Shown: piece by piece, positions 27,436-36,224 of the stretch
Layout of the letters: each line of letters begins with the position of its first letter
Numbering within the stretch: position 1 is the first letter of the stretch
From: Chryseobacterium sp.
GTDB taxonomy: Bacteria; Bacteroidota; Bacteroidia; Flavobacteriales; Weeksellaceae
Direction: 5' to 3'
DNA: 64,000 nt
NCBI GenBank assembly: GCA_031277615.1
Contig: JAITMC010000023.1
Span: forward strand, 186,001 to 250,000
Translations under genes and position numbers: made by a program
Notes under the pieces: generated by a model
The model's database searches: none
What the model was told of the DNA's origin: nothing
Seen by the model: only the letters and a program-made list of their open reading frames with translations

Positions 27436-27987
27436 ATGAGAAAGTTTTTATCACTATTAAGCATCGTGTCTGTTTCTTTGGCATATGCTCAGACGGGGCC
27501 TCTTATCATCAGAAACCTCACCACTAACTATGATTACCGGGGAACTATTTTTGCCAATAATTTCGCCGGAGCAGGCTGTAATCCTGTGGTTGCGTCCATT
27601 GATCCTTCCATGATACGCGTACCAGCCGGAACTACGGTACAATATAACAACTACCGGGACCAGTATGTTCCGGGATCTCCCAGTTCCGTGCTCACCTGGT
27701 CGGTTCTGCTGGCTACAGGAGGTACTCCCACCTTACGGCCCTGGAATCATCCGAGCCTGATGCCTGGAGGCGTTATTTCCAATAATACCCAATGGTCTAT
27801 GTCCAAGTTTCAGATGTTTCATGCCGGAACGCTTAATCCGGAAACTTATTTTTACGGAAATATCGGGGATGCCGCGAATCCATGTGTAGGTAATACCGAT
27901 TATATTGATGCTGCCCCGATGGGTACTGCATCATGGTTTACCATTACCACCGGCGGAACGGTATATACTTATCTTGTCCTCAACTAA
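27436..27987 (+). CDS. Array secreted protein A1
   Basis: The 183-aa protein has a signal peptide cleaved after about residue 18 (LAYAQ). Subfamily-A features are an early LIIRNLTTNYDYRG strand, two conserved Cys, YNNYRDQY, and the ending WFTI followed by TYLVLN. It lacks the MGNGK motif found in most A members, so it is the most divergent A copy, sitting with the most divergent lipoprotein. Likely beta-rich; function unknown. Confidence 0.85.
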   Translation: MRKFLSLLSIVSVSLAYAQTGPLIIRNLTTNYDYRGTIFANNFAGAGCNPVVASIDPSMIRVPAGTTVQYNNYRDQYVPGSPSSVLTWSVLLATGGTPTLRPWNHPSLMPGGVISNNTQWSMSKFQMFHAGTLNPETYFYGNIGDAANPCVGNTDYIDAAPMGTASWFTITTGGTVYTYLVLN

Positions 27988-27999
27988 TCACCAGTTTAT

Positions 28000-28530
28000 A
28001 TGAAAAAAATACCTTTGCTTTTATCGTTGGCAGGAGGAATCTTCACACTTGCTCAAAGCTCATCTCTTGTTATACAAAACTACAGCAATTATGATGCTGT
28101 AGGCAGATTGCTGACAGCAACGCCGGGTAATCCTTTGGGACCCGTGATGACTCCCGCTCCCGCTCCGCCTTACAGTGCCTACACGATTCCGGCAGGAGCT
28201 TATACCCAATATGATTCTTTCAGTACCACGGCAACAGCGGCTTTTCCTATCTTCACCTGGTATGTTACAGACCACACCAATCCATCCAATAGCGGAGCTT
28301 ATGCCTATAATGATCCTTTTATTTCCACGGTAATGAGCTCTGTGAATGAATGGGCCGGTTTAAATTTCTGGCTTAAAGATACTGCAACCGGTGCCACAGA
28401 TAGTTATAGCCTGGGAGACCCTGCTGTATATCCGGGATTCAGTAATTCGCAGACGGGTACATTTTCCAGTGCTGACTGGTTTACGATCACTACACCGAGC
28501 GGGCCTACCACTTATATTCAGATCTACTAA
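28000..28530 (+). CDS. Array secreted protein B1
   Basis: The 176-aa subfamily-B protein has a signal peptide (cleavage near residue 18, TLAQ), then the conserved LVIQNYSNYDAVGRLLTA, a Pro-rich segment, YTIPAGAYTQYDSF, the segment DPFISTVMSSVNEWAGLNFW and the ending WFTITTPSGPTTYIQIY. There are no cysteines in the mature part. It follows A1 after 12 bases without its own lipoprotein. About 127 bases of non-coding sequence follow before L2. Confidence 0.85.
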   Translation: MKKIPLLLSLAGGIFTLAQSSSLVIQNYSNYDAVGRLLTATPGNPLGPVMTPAPAPPYSAYTIPAGAYTQYDSFSTTATAAFPIFTWYVTDHTNPSNSGAYAYNDPFISTVMSSVNEWAGLNFWLKDTATGATDSYSLGDPAVYPGFSNSQTGTFSSADWFTITTPSGPTTYIQIY

Positions 28531-28657
28531 AGGGACAGCAGCTCTATAGCGTATACTATGAACACTCCTTATACGGAGGCTAAATTTCAGCCTTCGGAAG
28601 ATTTTTAATGCCTGTTTTCAAAAACAGATTTATCCTTTATTTCTAAATAAAATAATT

Positions 28658-29035
28658 ATGAAAAAACATTTTTTAATGGCAGCTTTTGCTGTTTTAACGC
28701 TTGCTTCATGTAACAATGAAAGCGCTGCCGTCAATACGGTAGAAAGCATGAAATCTCCGGCCATGGAAAACTTCGACAAGGCTTTCAAAAGTCTGGGTGA
28801 CCCACAGAACAGACCTACGGAAGAAGAGAAAAAGAGAAATACTTCTGAGCTGAGCGACCGGAGAAAAGCACTTCTCATTCCGGCTTCCAAAGAGCTGATT
28901 CTTTCTTCAGGCGTAACTGAAAGTGAACTGATGAGAAAGACCGGCGGTGATATGAGCCAGATCATTGTCTGGGCCACCCAGATCTACATGAAGAAAAGTG
29001 ATGAGATCCGTAAGAACATTAAATCTGAAAAATAA
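28658..29035 (+). CDS. Array lipoprotein L2
   Basis: The 125-aa protein has an SPII signal with lipobox LASC (Cys 18). Mature residues follow the array consensus ENFDKAFKSLGDPQNRPTEE, then SDRRKALLIPASKELILSSG, and end DEIRKNIKSEK. It carries LLIPASKE where most copies have LLVPASKE. It begins the first of two exactly 1004-base L-B units. Confidence 0.87.
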   Translation: MKKHFLMAAFAVLTLASCNNESAAVNTVESMKSPAMENFDKAFKSLGDPQNRPTEEEKKRNTSELSDRRKALLIPASKELILSSGVTESELMRKTGGDMSQIIVWATQIYMKKSDEIRKNIKSEK

Positions 29036-29098
29036 ATTCTGATTTTACCGTACATCCAACTGAACTTTTACATCCACCTGGTCATTAATCAAAATATC

Positions 29099-29629
29099 AT
29101 GAAAAAAATATCATTAGCATTATCGATAATCGCAGGCACTTTCGTTTTTGCCCAAAGCTCATCTTTCATCATTCAAAATTACAGCGCTTATGATGTGGTA
29201 GGCAGACTCAGGACAGCACCGGCCGGAGGAGCTGCGGGACCTTATATGTATGCGGCTCCCAATCCGCCTTACGGAAGCTATACCATCCCGGCAGGGGGCT
29301 TTACCCAATACAATTCATTCAGCACTTCAGGAACCGCAACTTTTCCTATTGTCAAATGGTATGTTACAGATTATACCAATCCCGCCAACAACGGAAGCTA
29401 TGCCTATAACCATCCGTTTATTTCCACGGTGATGGACTCTGTCAACGAATGGGCGGGTTTTCATTTCTGGCTGAATGACCCTATAACCGGAGTTACAGAT
29501 ATTTATAGTTTGGGAGATCCAAGTATTGATCCGGCATTCAACAGCTCAATGACAGGTTCTATTTCCAGTGCCGACTGGTTTACGATTACCACTCCAAGCG
29601 GACCTACTACTTATCTGCAAGTTTACTAA
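29099..29629 (+). CDS. Array secreted protein B2
   Basis: The 176-aa protein has a signal peptide (cleavage near residue 19, FAQS) and the B pattern FIIQNYSAYDVVGRLRTAPA, YNHPFISTVMDSVNEWAGFH and WFTITTPSGPTTYLQVY. It differs from B3 mainly in single residues, so the two are recent duplicates. A 63-base gap separates it from L2; that gap is almost the same in the L3-B3 unit. Confidence 0.85.
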   Translation: MKKISLALSIIAGTFVFAQSSSFIIQNYSAYDVVGRLRTAPAGGAAGPYMYAAPNPPYGSYTIPAGGFTQYNSFSTSGTATFPIVKWYVTDYTNPANNGSYAYNHPFISTVMDSVNEWAGFHFWLNDPITGVTDIYSLGDPSIDPAFNSSMTGSISSADWFTITTPSGPTTYLQVY

Positions 29630-29661
29630 ACCATTAAAAATCTATTTTAATAAAAATAATT

Positions 29662-30039
29662 ATGAAAAAACACTTTTTAATGGCAGCTTTTGCTGTTTTA
29701 ACTCTCACTTCGTGTAATAACGAAAGTCCATCTGTCAATACGGTAGAAAGCATGAAATCTCCGGCCATGGAAAACTTCGATAAGGCTTTCAAAAGTCTGG
29801 GTGACCCTCAGAACAGACCTACGGAAGAAGAGAAAAAGAGAAATACTTCTGAACTGAGCGACCGGAGAAAAGCACTTCTCGTTCCGGCTTCCAAAGAGCT
29901 GATTATTTCTTCAGGCGTAACTGAAAGTGAACTGATGAGAAAGACAGGCGGTGATATGAGCCAGATTATCGTATGGGCTACTCAGATCTACATGAAGAAA
30001 AGTGATGAGATCCGTAAGAACATCAAATCTGAAAAATAG
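29662..30039 (+). CDS. Array lipoprotein L3
   Basis: The 125-aa lipoprotein (lipobox LTSC, Cys 18) differs from L2 at only a few positions, including NNESPSVNTVES in place of NNESAAVNTVES and LIISSG in place of LILSSG. The mature domain otherwise repeats the consensus. The leader before its start codon (taataaaaataattatg) is shared with L4. Confidence 0.87.
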   Translation: MKKHFLMAAFAVLTLTSCNNESPSVNTVESMKSPAMENFDKAFKSLGDPQNRPTEEEKKRNTSELSDRRKALLVPASKELIISSGVTESELMRKTGGDMSQIIVWATQIYMKKSDEIRKNIKSEK

Positions 30040-30101
30040 ATTCTGATTTTACCTTTACATCCAACTGAACTTTATATCCACTGGTCATTAATCAAAATAT
30101 T

Positions 30102-30632
30102 ATGAAAAAAATATCATTAGCTTTATCGCTCGCCGCAGGAGCCTTTGCTTTTGCCCAAAGCTCACCGATCATCATACAAAACTACAGTACTTATGATGCT
30201 GCAGGCAGATTCCGGACAGCACCGGCCGGCGGCGCTGCGGGACCTTATATGTATGCAGCTCCCAATACGCCTTACGGAATGTATACGATACCTGCAGGAG
30301 GAGCCACCCAATACGATTCATTCAGTACCACAGGAACTGCAACTTTTCCTATTGTCAAATGGTATGTTACAGACTACACCAACCCCGCCAATAATGGGAG
30401 CTACGCCTATAACCACCCATTTATTTCCACGGTAATGAATTCCGTGAATGAATGGACAAGTTTTCATTTCTTTATTCAGGACCCTGTAACCGGGGTCAGT
30501 GATGAGTATAAATTGGGGGATCCAACTATTGATCCGGCATTCAGCAACTCAATTACAGGTTCTATTTCAAGTGCCGACTGGTTTACCATTACCACTCCAA
30601 GCGGACCCACTACTTATATGCAGATTTTCTAA
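30102..30632 (+). CDS. Array secreted protein B3
   Basis: The 176-aa B protein is close to B2: IIIQNYSTYDAAGRFRTAPA, then the same AAPNTPYG region, YNHPFISTVMNSVNEW and WFTITTPSGPTTYMQIF. Changes cluster in the stretch after SVNEW (TSFHFFIQDPVTGVSDEY), which may be an exposed variable surface. Signal peptide cleavage is near residue 19. Confidence 0.85.
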   Translation: MKKISLALSLAAGAFAFAQSSPIIIQNYSTYDAAGRFRTAPAGGAAGPYMYAAPNTPYGMYTIPAGGATQYDSFSTTGTATFPIVKWYVTDYTNPANNGSYAYNHPFISTVMNSVNEWTSFHFFIQDPVTGVSDEYKLGDPTIDPAFSNSITGSISSADWFTITTPSGPTTYMQIF

Positions 30633-30665
30633 AACCATTAAAAATCTATTTTAATAAAAATAATT

Positions 30666-31043
30666 ATGAAAAAACATTTTCTAATGGCAGCTTTTGCTGC
30701 TTTAACCCTTGCTTCGTGTAATAACGAAAGTCCATCTGTCAATACGGTAGAAAGCATGAAGTCTCCGGCCATGGAAAACTTCGATAAGGCTTTCAAAAGT
30801 CTGGGCGACCCTCAGAACAGACCTACGGAAGAAGAGAAAAAAAGAAATACTTCTGAGCTGAGCGACCGCAGAAAAGCACTTCTCGTTCCGGCTTCCAAAG
30901 AATTGATTCTTTCTACAGGCGTAACGGAAAGTGAGCTGATGAGAAAGACCGGCGGCGATATGAGCCAGATCATTGTCTGGGCCACCCAGATCTACATGAA
31001 GAAAAGTGATGAAATCCGTAAAAATATTAAATCTGAAAAATAA
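30666..31043 (+). CDS. Array lipoprotein L4
   Basis: The 125-aa lipoprotein (lipobox LASC, Cys 18) has the mature consensus with LILSTGVTESELMRKTGG. It follows B3 exactly 1004 bases after L3 and is the first copy that precedes an A-type protein with a 6-base gap. Confidence 0.87.
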   Translation: MKKHFLMAAFAALTLASCNNESPSVNTVESMKSPAMENFDKAFKSLGDPQNRPTEEEKKRNTSELSDRRKALLVPASKELILSTGVTESELMRKTGGDMSQIIVWATQIYMKKSDEIRKNIKSEK

Positions 31044-31049
31044 AATACC

Positions 31050-31613
31050 ATGAAAAAAGTTTTAGCATTATTAGGCCTTGCTGCCTTCTCTTTTGGATAT
31101 GCACAGGGAGGAACGCTTATCCTCAACAACTATTCCAAGTATGATTTTTACGGATACATTATTGCCACTAATCCTTCAGGAAACTGTTATCCTAATATAA
31201 GTTCCAAAGACCCGGAAATGGTGCGCGTTCCTTACGATTCTCATATGGGTAACGGAAAAGCGCTCATCTACAAAAATTACAGAGATCAGTATACAAGCTC
31301 TTTATATCCTATGACAACCTGGTCTGTAGCTTTGGCGAGCGGAAGCTCCAGCATCACTCCAAGAGCGTGGAACAATCCGTCTTTAGCTCCCGGACTTACG
31401 ATTTCAAACAATACAAGATGGGCTACGACTAAATTTGTAATGTATTATCCGGGTACTACAGATCTTGCTCCGGATAATTTCAACGGGGCGGTTACCCTTT
31501 TCAACAACTGCTACAATGCACCAAGCGATTTCACAACTGCTTCAGGAAATAAAGCGGAAATTTTCACCATAACCAGCGGAGCCGATACCGTCACTTATAT
31601 CCAGCTTTTCTGA
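31050..31613 (+). CDS. Array secreted protein A2
   Basis: The 187-aa protein (signal cleavage near residue 19, YAQG) shows typical subfamily-A features: LILNNYSKYDFYGYIIATNP, a Cys at about residue 47, DSHMGNGKALIYKNYRDQY, SSLYPMTTWSV, a second Cys in NNCYNAP and the ending EIFTITSGADTVTYIQLF. The two Cys could form a disulphide in the envelope. It starts 6 bases after L4. Confidence 0.86.
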   Translation: MKKVLALLGLAAFSFGYAQGGTLILNNYSKYDFYGYIIATNPSGNCYPNISSKDPEMVRVPYDSHMGNGKALIYKNYRDQYTSSLYPMTTWSVALASGSSSITPRAWNNPSLAPGLTISNNTRWATTKFVMYYPGTTDLAPDNFNGAVTLFNNCYNAPSDFTTASGNKAEIFTITSGADTVTYIQLF

Positions 31614-31652
31614 TGCCATCAGTCTTAAACAACAATACTTAAATCTAATACT

Positions 31653-32030
31653 ATGAAAAAACATTTTTTACTGGCAGCTTTTGCTACTTTAATGCTGATC
31701 TCGTGTAACAACGAAGGTACTGCCGTCAATACGGTGGAAAGCATGAAAACTCCGGCTATGGAAAATTTTGACAAGGCTTTCAAAAGTCTGGGCGATCCCC
31801 AAAACAGACCTACGGAAGAAGAGAAAAAGAGAAATACTTCTGAACTAAGCGACCGCAGAAAAGCACTTCTGGTTCCGGCTTCCAAAGAACTGATTCTTTC
31901 TACAGGCGTAACTGAAAGTGAACTGATGAGAAAGACAGGTGGTGATATGAGCCAGATTATCGTATGGGCCACCCAGCTCTACATGAAGAAAAGTGACGAA
32001 ATCCGTAAAAATATTAAATCTGAAAAATAA
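31653..32030 (+). CDS. Array lipoprotein L5
   Basis: The 125-aa lipoprotein has lipobox LISC (Cys 18) and NNEGTAVNTVESMKTPAMEN, marking the 'KTPA' sub-branch shared with L6-L8. It has IVWATQLYMKKSDE where the others have ATQIYMKKSDE. A2 ends 39 bases upstream. Confidence 0.87.
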   Translation: MKKHFLLAAFATLMLISCNNEGTAVNTVESMKTPAMENFDKAFKSLGDPQNRPTEEEKKRNTSELSDRRKALLVPASKELILSTGVTESELMRKTGGDMSQIIVWATQLYMKKSDEIRKNIKSEK

Positions 32031-32036
32031 AATACC

Positions 32037-32594
32037 ATGAAAAAAGTTTTAGCCCTATTAAGTTTAGCTGTCTGCTCTTTGAGCTATGCCCAGAAAGGAC
32101 CTCTTATCCTCAACAATTATTCTGCCTATGAGTTTAGAGGAATTGTTTTTGCCAGTAATGAATTCGGAGCCACCTGTACCCCTTATATAACTTCCCATGA
32201 TCCGGACGAAATCGTTATTCCGGCTGATTCTCACACGGGAAACGGGAAAGCACTCATCTACGAGAATTTCAGGGATCAGTTCACTAATTCTTTGTACCCT
32301 ACCACTACCTGGATGGTAAATCTTTCGAGTACATCCATCACTCCAAGACCGTGGAACTATCCAGCTTTAGCTCCCGGACTTCCTATTTCAAATAACACAA
32401 GGTGGTCCGGTACAAAATTCAGGATGTTTTATCCGGGAACCAATGACGCTGTCTGGGGCTTCGGCGGACCATTAGTGCTTCCCAACAGCTGCTATAGCGC
32501 TCCTGATCAGATTACCACTCCTGATGGAAACAGTGCGGAAATTTTTACCATCACCGCCGACAAAGTTACCACCACTTATATCCAGCTTTACTGA
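32037..32594 (+). CDS. Array secreted protein A3
   Basis: The 185-aa A protein (signal cleavage near residue 19, YAQK) keeps LILNNYSAYEFRGIVFASNE, DSHTGNGKALIYENFRDQF, SLYPTTTWMVNLSS and EIFTITADKVTTTYIQLY. The MGNGK Met is Thr here. Two mature Cys are kept. It begins 6 bases after L5. Confidence 0.86.
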   Translation: MKKVLALLSLAVCSLSYAQKGPLILNNYSAYEFRGIVFASNEFGATCTPYITSHDPDEIVIPADSHTGNGKALIYENFRDQFTNSLYPTTTWMVNLSSTSITPRPWNYPALAPGLPISNNTRWSGTKFRMFYPGTNDAVWGFGGPLVLPNSCYSAPDQITTPDGNSAEIFTITADKVTTTYIQLY

Positions 32595-32630
32595 TCCACC
32601 AGGTCTTAAACCATTATACTTAAATCTATT

Positions 32631-33008
32631 ATGAAAAAATATCTTTTACTGACCGCATTTGCTACGTTAACCTTACTCTCGTGTAACAATGAAGGGACTG
32701 CTGTTAACACTGTGGAAAGCATGAAAACTCCGGCCATGGAAAATTTTGACAAGGCCTTCAAGAGCCTGGGTGATCCCCAAAACAGACCTACGGAAGAAGA
32801 GAAAAAGAGAAATACTTCTGAACTAAGCGACCGCAGAAAAGCACTTCTGGTTCCGGCTTCCAAAGAACTGATTCTATCTTCAGGCGTAACGGAAAGCGAA
32901 CTGATGAGAAAGACAGGCGGCGATATGAGCCAGATCATCGTATGGGCCACCCAGATCTACATGAAAAAGAGTGATGAGATCCGGAAGAACATTAAATCTG
33001 AAAAATAG
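32631..33008 (+). CDS. Array lipoprotein L6
   Basis: The 125-aa lipoprotein has a variant signal MKKYLLLTAFATLTLLSC (Cys 18) shared with L7, while the mature domain stays at the consensus with LILSSGVTESELM. The signal peptide varies more than the mature part. Confidence 0.87.
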   Translation: MKKYLLLTAFATLTLLSCNNEGTAVNTVESMKTPAMENFDKAFKSLGDPQNRPTEEEKKRNTSELSDRRKALLVPASKELILSSGVTESELMRKTGGDMSQIIVWATQIYMKKSDEIRKNIKSEK

Positions 33009-33014
33009 GATATT

Positions 33015-33575
33015 ATGAAAAAAATCTTAGCATTATTGGGTTTAGCAGCCTGCTCTTTAGGATATGCGCAGGGAACTCTTGTCGTTAACAATTATTCTAT
33101 CTATGATTTTGAGGGTTATTTCATTGCTACCAATCCGGCAGCACCGGACTGCTATCCTTATGTAACCTCGGGTGATCCCAGTGTAATTATTGTTCCGGCT
33201 GATTCTCATGTGGGAAACGGAAAAGCACTCGTCTATGATAATTACAGGGAACAATTCGTTAAGTCTCTATATCCTATGACCTCCTGGAATGTAACGCTTT
33301 CGAGTGTATCACCTATAACTCCAAGGCTCTGGAGCCATGGTGCTGTAGCGCCTAACGGTACTGTTGCCAATAATACAAGATGGTCTGCCACAAAATTCAG
33401 AACGTTCCTGCCGGGAACCACCAACCAGGCTCCGGGGGGATTTGGCGGTCCTATAGCCCTAGCCAACAGCTGCTATAATGTACCAAGCAGCTTTACTACT
33501 TCTTTAGGAAACACAGCAGAAATTTTCACCGTAACCTCCGGTTCAACATCTACAACTTTCATCCAACTTTACTGA
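33015..33575 (+). CDS. Array secreted protein A4
   Basis: The 186-aa A protein (signal cleavage near residue 19, YAQG) has LVVNNYSIYDFEGYFIATNP, two Cys (near residues 47 and 155), DSHVGNGKALVYDNYREQF, SLYPMTSWNVTLSS and the end EIFTVTSGSTSTTFIQLY. It starts 6 bases after L6. Confidence 0.86.
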   Translation: MKKILALLGLAACSLGYAQGTLVVNNYSIYDFEGYFIATNPAAPDCYPYVTSGDPSVIIVPADSHVGNGKALVYDNYREQFVKSLYPMTSWNVTLSSVSPITPRLWSHGAVAPNGTVANNTRWSATKFRTFLPGTTNQAPGGFGGPIALANSCYNVPSSFTTSLGNTAEIFTVTSGSTSTTFIQLY

Positions 33576-33600
33576 TAATAAAAAACTTTAATCAATTATT

Positions 33601-33981
33601 ATGAAAAAGTATCTTTTACTGTCCGCATTTGCTACCTTAACCTTACTCTCGTGTAATAATGAAGGTACCTCCGTAAACAACACGGTAGAAAGCATGAAAA
33701 CTCCGGCCATGGAAAACTTTGACAAAGCTTTCAAGAGCCTGGGTGATCCTCAAAACAGACCTACTGAAGAGGAGAAAAAAAGAAATACTTCTGAACTGAG
33801 CGACCGAAGAAAAGCGCTTCTGGTTCCGGCCTCCAAAGAACTGATTCTTTCTTTGGGCGTGACTGAAAGCGAACTGATGAGAAAAACAGGCGGCGATATG
33901 AGCCAGATTATCGTTTGGGCCACCCAGATCTATATGAAGAAAAGTGATGAGATCCGTAAGAACATTAAATCGGAGAAATAA
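33601..33981 (+). CDS. Array lipoprotein L7
   Basis: This 126-aa copy has one extra Asn after the lipobox region (NEGTSVNNTVESMKTPAMEN), and ILSLGVTESELMR where other copies have Ser or Thr in place of the Leu. The lipobox is LLSC (Cys 18). It precedes two B-type genes. Confidence 0.87.
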   Translation: MKKYLLLSAFATLTLLSCNNEGTSVNNTVESMKTPAMENFDKAFKSLGDPQNRPTEEEKKRNTSELSDRRKALLVPASKELILSLGVTESELMRKTGGDMSQIIVWATQIYMKKSDEIRKNIKSEK

Positions 33982-34033
33982 TATTCTGATAACAAATTAC
34001 AAACGGTTTAACCCTTAAAATTTATCTGATCCT

Positions 34034-34570
34034 ATGAAAAAATTAACCTTTATCCTCAGTATAGCAGCGGGCATTTCTGCTTCAGCGCAATCAACGCCAT
34101 TACAGGTCAATAATTATAATCCTGACTATACTGCAGTGGGCAGGCTGATGACGATGAGTCCTCTTCCTTACAAGCCCTATATGTACGCAATCGGTACCTA
34201 TCCTTCCACCAATTATACTATTCCGATCAATGGTTATAGCTACTATGAACATTTTGATACTTCCGGAACAGCCAACATCCCGATCCTTTACTGGAATTAC
34301 GGAGATCCTTTAAATCCGTCCACAGCAGGCACTTACCCTTACAATCATCCGCTCATTACCGCAGTGAATTCTGTTGATGAATGGGAAGGGTATGCTTTCA
34401 GCCTCAGGGACAGCAACGGACAATCTGTAGATTCTTTTGAAGTGGGCGATCCGGTACTTTCAGGAGGTTTCCTGCAATCCAGCCAAAGCGGATACAACAC
34501 TCCGTCTTTCGCGGAATGGTTCACCATAAGTTCCGGCAGCGGTGATATCACCTACCTTCAGATTTACTAA
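34034..34570 (+). CDS. Array secreted protein B4
   Basis: The 178-aa B protein (signal cleavage near residue 18, SAQS) has LQVNNYNPDYTAVGRLMT, a YKPYMYA segment, YNHPLITAVNSVDEWEGYAF, SLRDSNGQSVDSFEVGDP and an ending WFTI with DITYLQIY. With B5 it forms a separate B branch. About 124 bases of non-coding sequence follow. Confidence 0.85.
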   Translation: MKKLTFILSIAAGISASAQSTPLQVNNYNPDYTAVGRLMTMSPLPYKPYMYAIGTYPSTNYTIPINGYSYYEHFDTSGTANIPILYWNYGDPLNPSTAGTYPYNHPLITAVNSVDEWEGYAFSLRDSNGQSVDSFEVGDPVLSGGFLQSSQSGYNTPSFAEWFTISSGSGDITYLQIY

Positions 34571-34694
34571 ACCGGCTATAAGATAGCTCAGTTTTATCAT
34601 GAAATAAACTGAGATTTTTTACCATTATCCCATTTCAATATGCAGAAGTAAGGTCAATCCTTATTTCTGCATACTGGTTAATCCAATTATTACT

Positions 34695-35231
34695 ATGAAA
34701 AAATTAATCCTTATCCTCAGTATAGCAGCAGGAATATCTGCTTCAGCACAATCCAACCCATTACAGGTGAATAATTATAACCCTACATATACGGCAGACG
34801 GCAGATTTATGACGGTAAGTCCTATTCCTTACAAACCCTATATGTATGCATCCGACGTTACCTCTTCTACCACTTATATGGTTCCTCCCAACGGCAACAG
34901 CACCTATTACAAGTTTAATACTACAGGCACAGCTAATATTCCTATACCTAAATGGCTTTATGTAGACCCTGTAAACACTGCCAATACAGGAACTTATCCT
35001 TACAACCACCCATTAATCACCGCGATAACCACAGTAGATGAATGGGAAGGGTATGCTTTCAGTCTCAGGGACAGCAACGGACAGGCTGTAGATTCCTTTG
35101 AAGTGGGTGATCCGGTACTTTCATCAGGTTTTTTACAAACCAGTCAAAGCGGCGTCAACACCCCATCTTTTGCCGAGTGGTTCACGATCACATCTGCCAC
35201 AGGTGATATGACCTACCTTCAAATTTATTAA
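34695..35231 (+). CDS. Array secreted protein B5
   Basis: The 178-aa protein is a close duplicate of B4: the same signal peptide, SLRDSNGQAVDSFEVGDP and WFTIT with DMTYLQIY. The two differ mostly in the middle (residues about 55-105). No lipoprotein gene separates B4 and B5, and A5 follows after 21 bases. Confidence 0.85.
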   Translation: MKKLILILSIAAGISASAQSNPLQVNNYNPTYTADGRFMTVSPIPYKPYMYASDVTSSTTYMVPPNGNSTYYKFNTTGTANIPIPKWLYVDPVNTANTGTYPYNHPLITAITTVDEWEGYAFSLRDSNGQAVDSFEVGDPVLSSGFLQTSQSGVNTPSFAEWFTITSATGDMTYLQIY

Positions 35232-35252
35232 CCTGATGATACCATAAACAGC

Positions 35253-35798
35253 ATGAAGAAATTTCTGACATTATGGGGCATCATCGCCTCTTCGTTTGCC
35301 TTTTCACAAGGAACACTCATTGTCAATAATTATTCTCCCTATGAACTTCGCGGTCTTATGATGGCTGACAATGCCAATAATTCAGCCAATGGATGCTTTC
35401 CCCGTGCAGGCAATAATATTACTGTTCCTGCTAATGCCCATATGGGTAACGGGCTTCAGCTTGAATATATTAATTTCCGGGATCAGTTCAACACATCGCT
35501 GTATCCTATGGCAACCTGGAGCTATGCTCTCAGCCCTACAAACGGAAATCAGGCAGCAGCATGGAACGACCCTGTTTTTGATCCTGCCGGTATTCTTTCT
35601 ACAACCTCCAGGTGGAGCACCATTAAATTTCAAACATTTTATCCGGGAACCAATAATAATGTAATTGGTATCTTAGGCAATCTTAGCGTTGATAACAATC
35701 CTTGCCAGCCTCTGATGCCCTGGTATATAGATTTCCCTTCTGGAAACTACATAGAAATCTTCAGGATCGGAGATATTACCTATCTCAGCTTTTATTAA
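35253..35798 (+). CDS. Array secreted protein A5
   Basis: The 181-aa A protein (signal cleavage near residue 19, FSQG) has LIVNNYSPYELRGLMMADNA, NAHMGNGLQLEYINFRDQF, SLYPMATWSYALS and EIFRIGDITYLSFY. With A7 it has a short ending without the extra Thr-rich strand. It is not directly preceded by a lipoprotein. Confidence 0.85.
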   Translation: MKKFLTLWGIIASSFAFSQGTLIVNNYSPYELRGLMMADNANNSANGCFPRAGNNITVPANAHMGNGLQLEYINFRDQFNTSLYPMATWSYALSPTNGNQAAAWNDPVFDPAGILSTTSRWSTIKFQTFYPGTNNNVIGILGNLSVDNNPCQPLMPWYIDFPSGNYIEIFRIGDITYLSFY

Positions 35799-35840
35799 AT
35801 AAAAACAACTTTTCCCATTAAAATAAATCCAATAATTACT

Positions 35841-36218
35841 ATGAAAAAACATTTTTTACTGGCCGCATTTGCTGCTTTAACCCTGATGTCGTGTAACAAT
35901 GAAGGTCCTGCTGTAAATACTGTAGAAAGTATGAAGACTCCGGCCATGGAAAACTTCGATAAAGCGTTCAAAAGTCTGGGTGATCCTCAAAACAGACCTA
36001 CGGAAGAGGAGAAAAAAAGAAATACTTCCGAATTGAGCGACAGAAGAAAAGCACTTCTGGTTCCGGCTTCCAAAGAACTGATTCTTTCCACAGGCGTAAC
36101 TGAAAGCGAACTGATGAGAAAAACAGGCGGCGATATGAGCCAGATTATCGTTTGGGCCACCCAGATCTACATGAAGAAAAGTGATGAGATCCGTAAGAAC
36201 ATCAAATCTGAGAAATAA
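35841..36218 (+). CDS. Array lipoprotein L8
   Basis: The last lipoprotein copy, 125 aa, has lipobox LMSC (Cys 18) and a mature domain identical to the consensus (NNEGPAVNTVESMKTPAMEN at the start). It is followed after 6 bases by A6. Confidence 0.87.
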   Translation: MKKHFLLAAFAALTLMSCNNEGPAVNTVESMKTPAMENFDKAFKSLGDPQNRPTEEEKKRNTSELSDRRKALLVPASKELILSTGVTESELMRKTGGDMSQIIVWATQIYMKKSDEIRKNIKSEK

Positions 36219-36224
36219 ATAATA

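Noticed and set aside
28630-28977. A minus-strand reading frame of about 115 codons recurs opposite lipoprotein copies (also at 27046, 31625 and 32606)
   Set aside because: It is the shadow of the conserved lipoprotein sequence on the other strand: it recurs only because the sense gene is repeated, and it has low-complexity Leu/Ser composition and no start signals.
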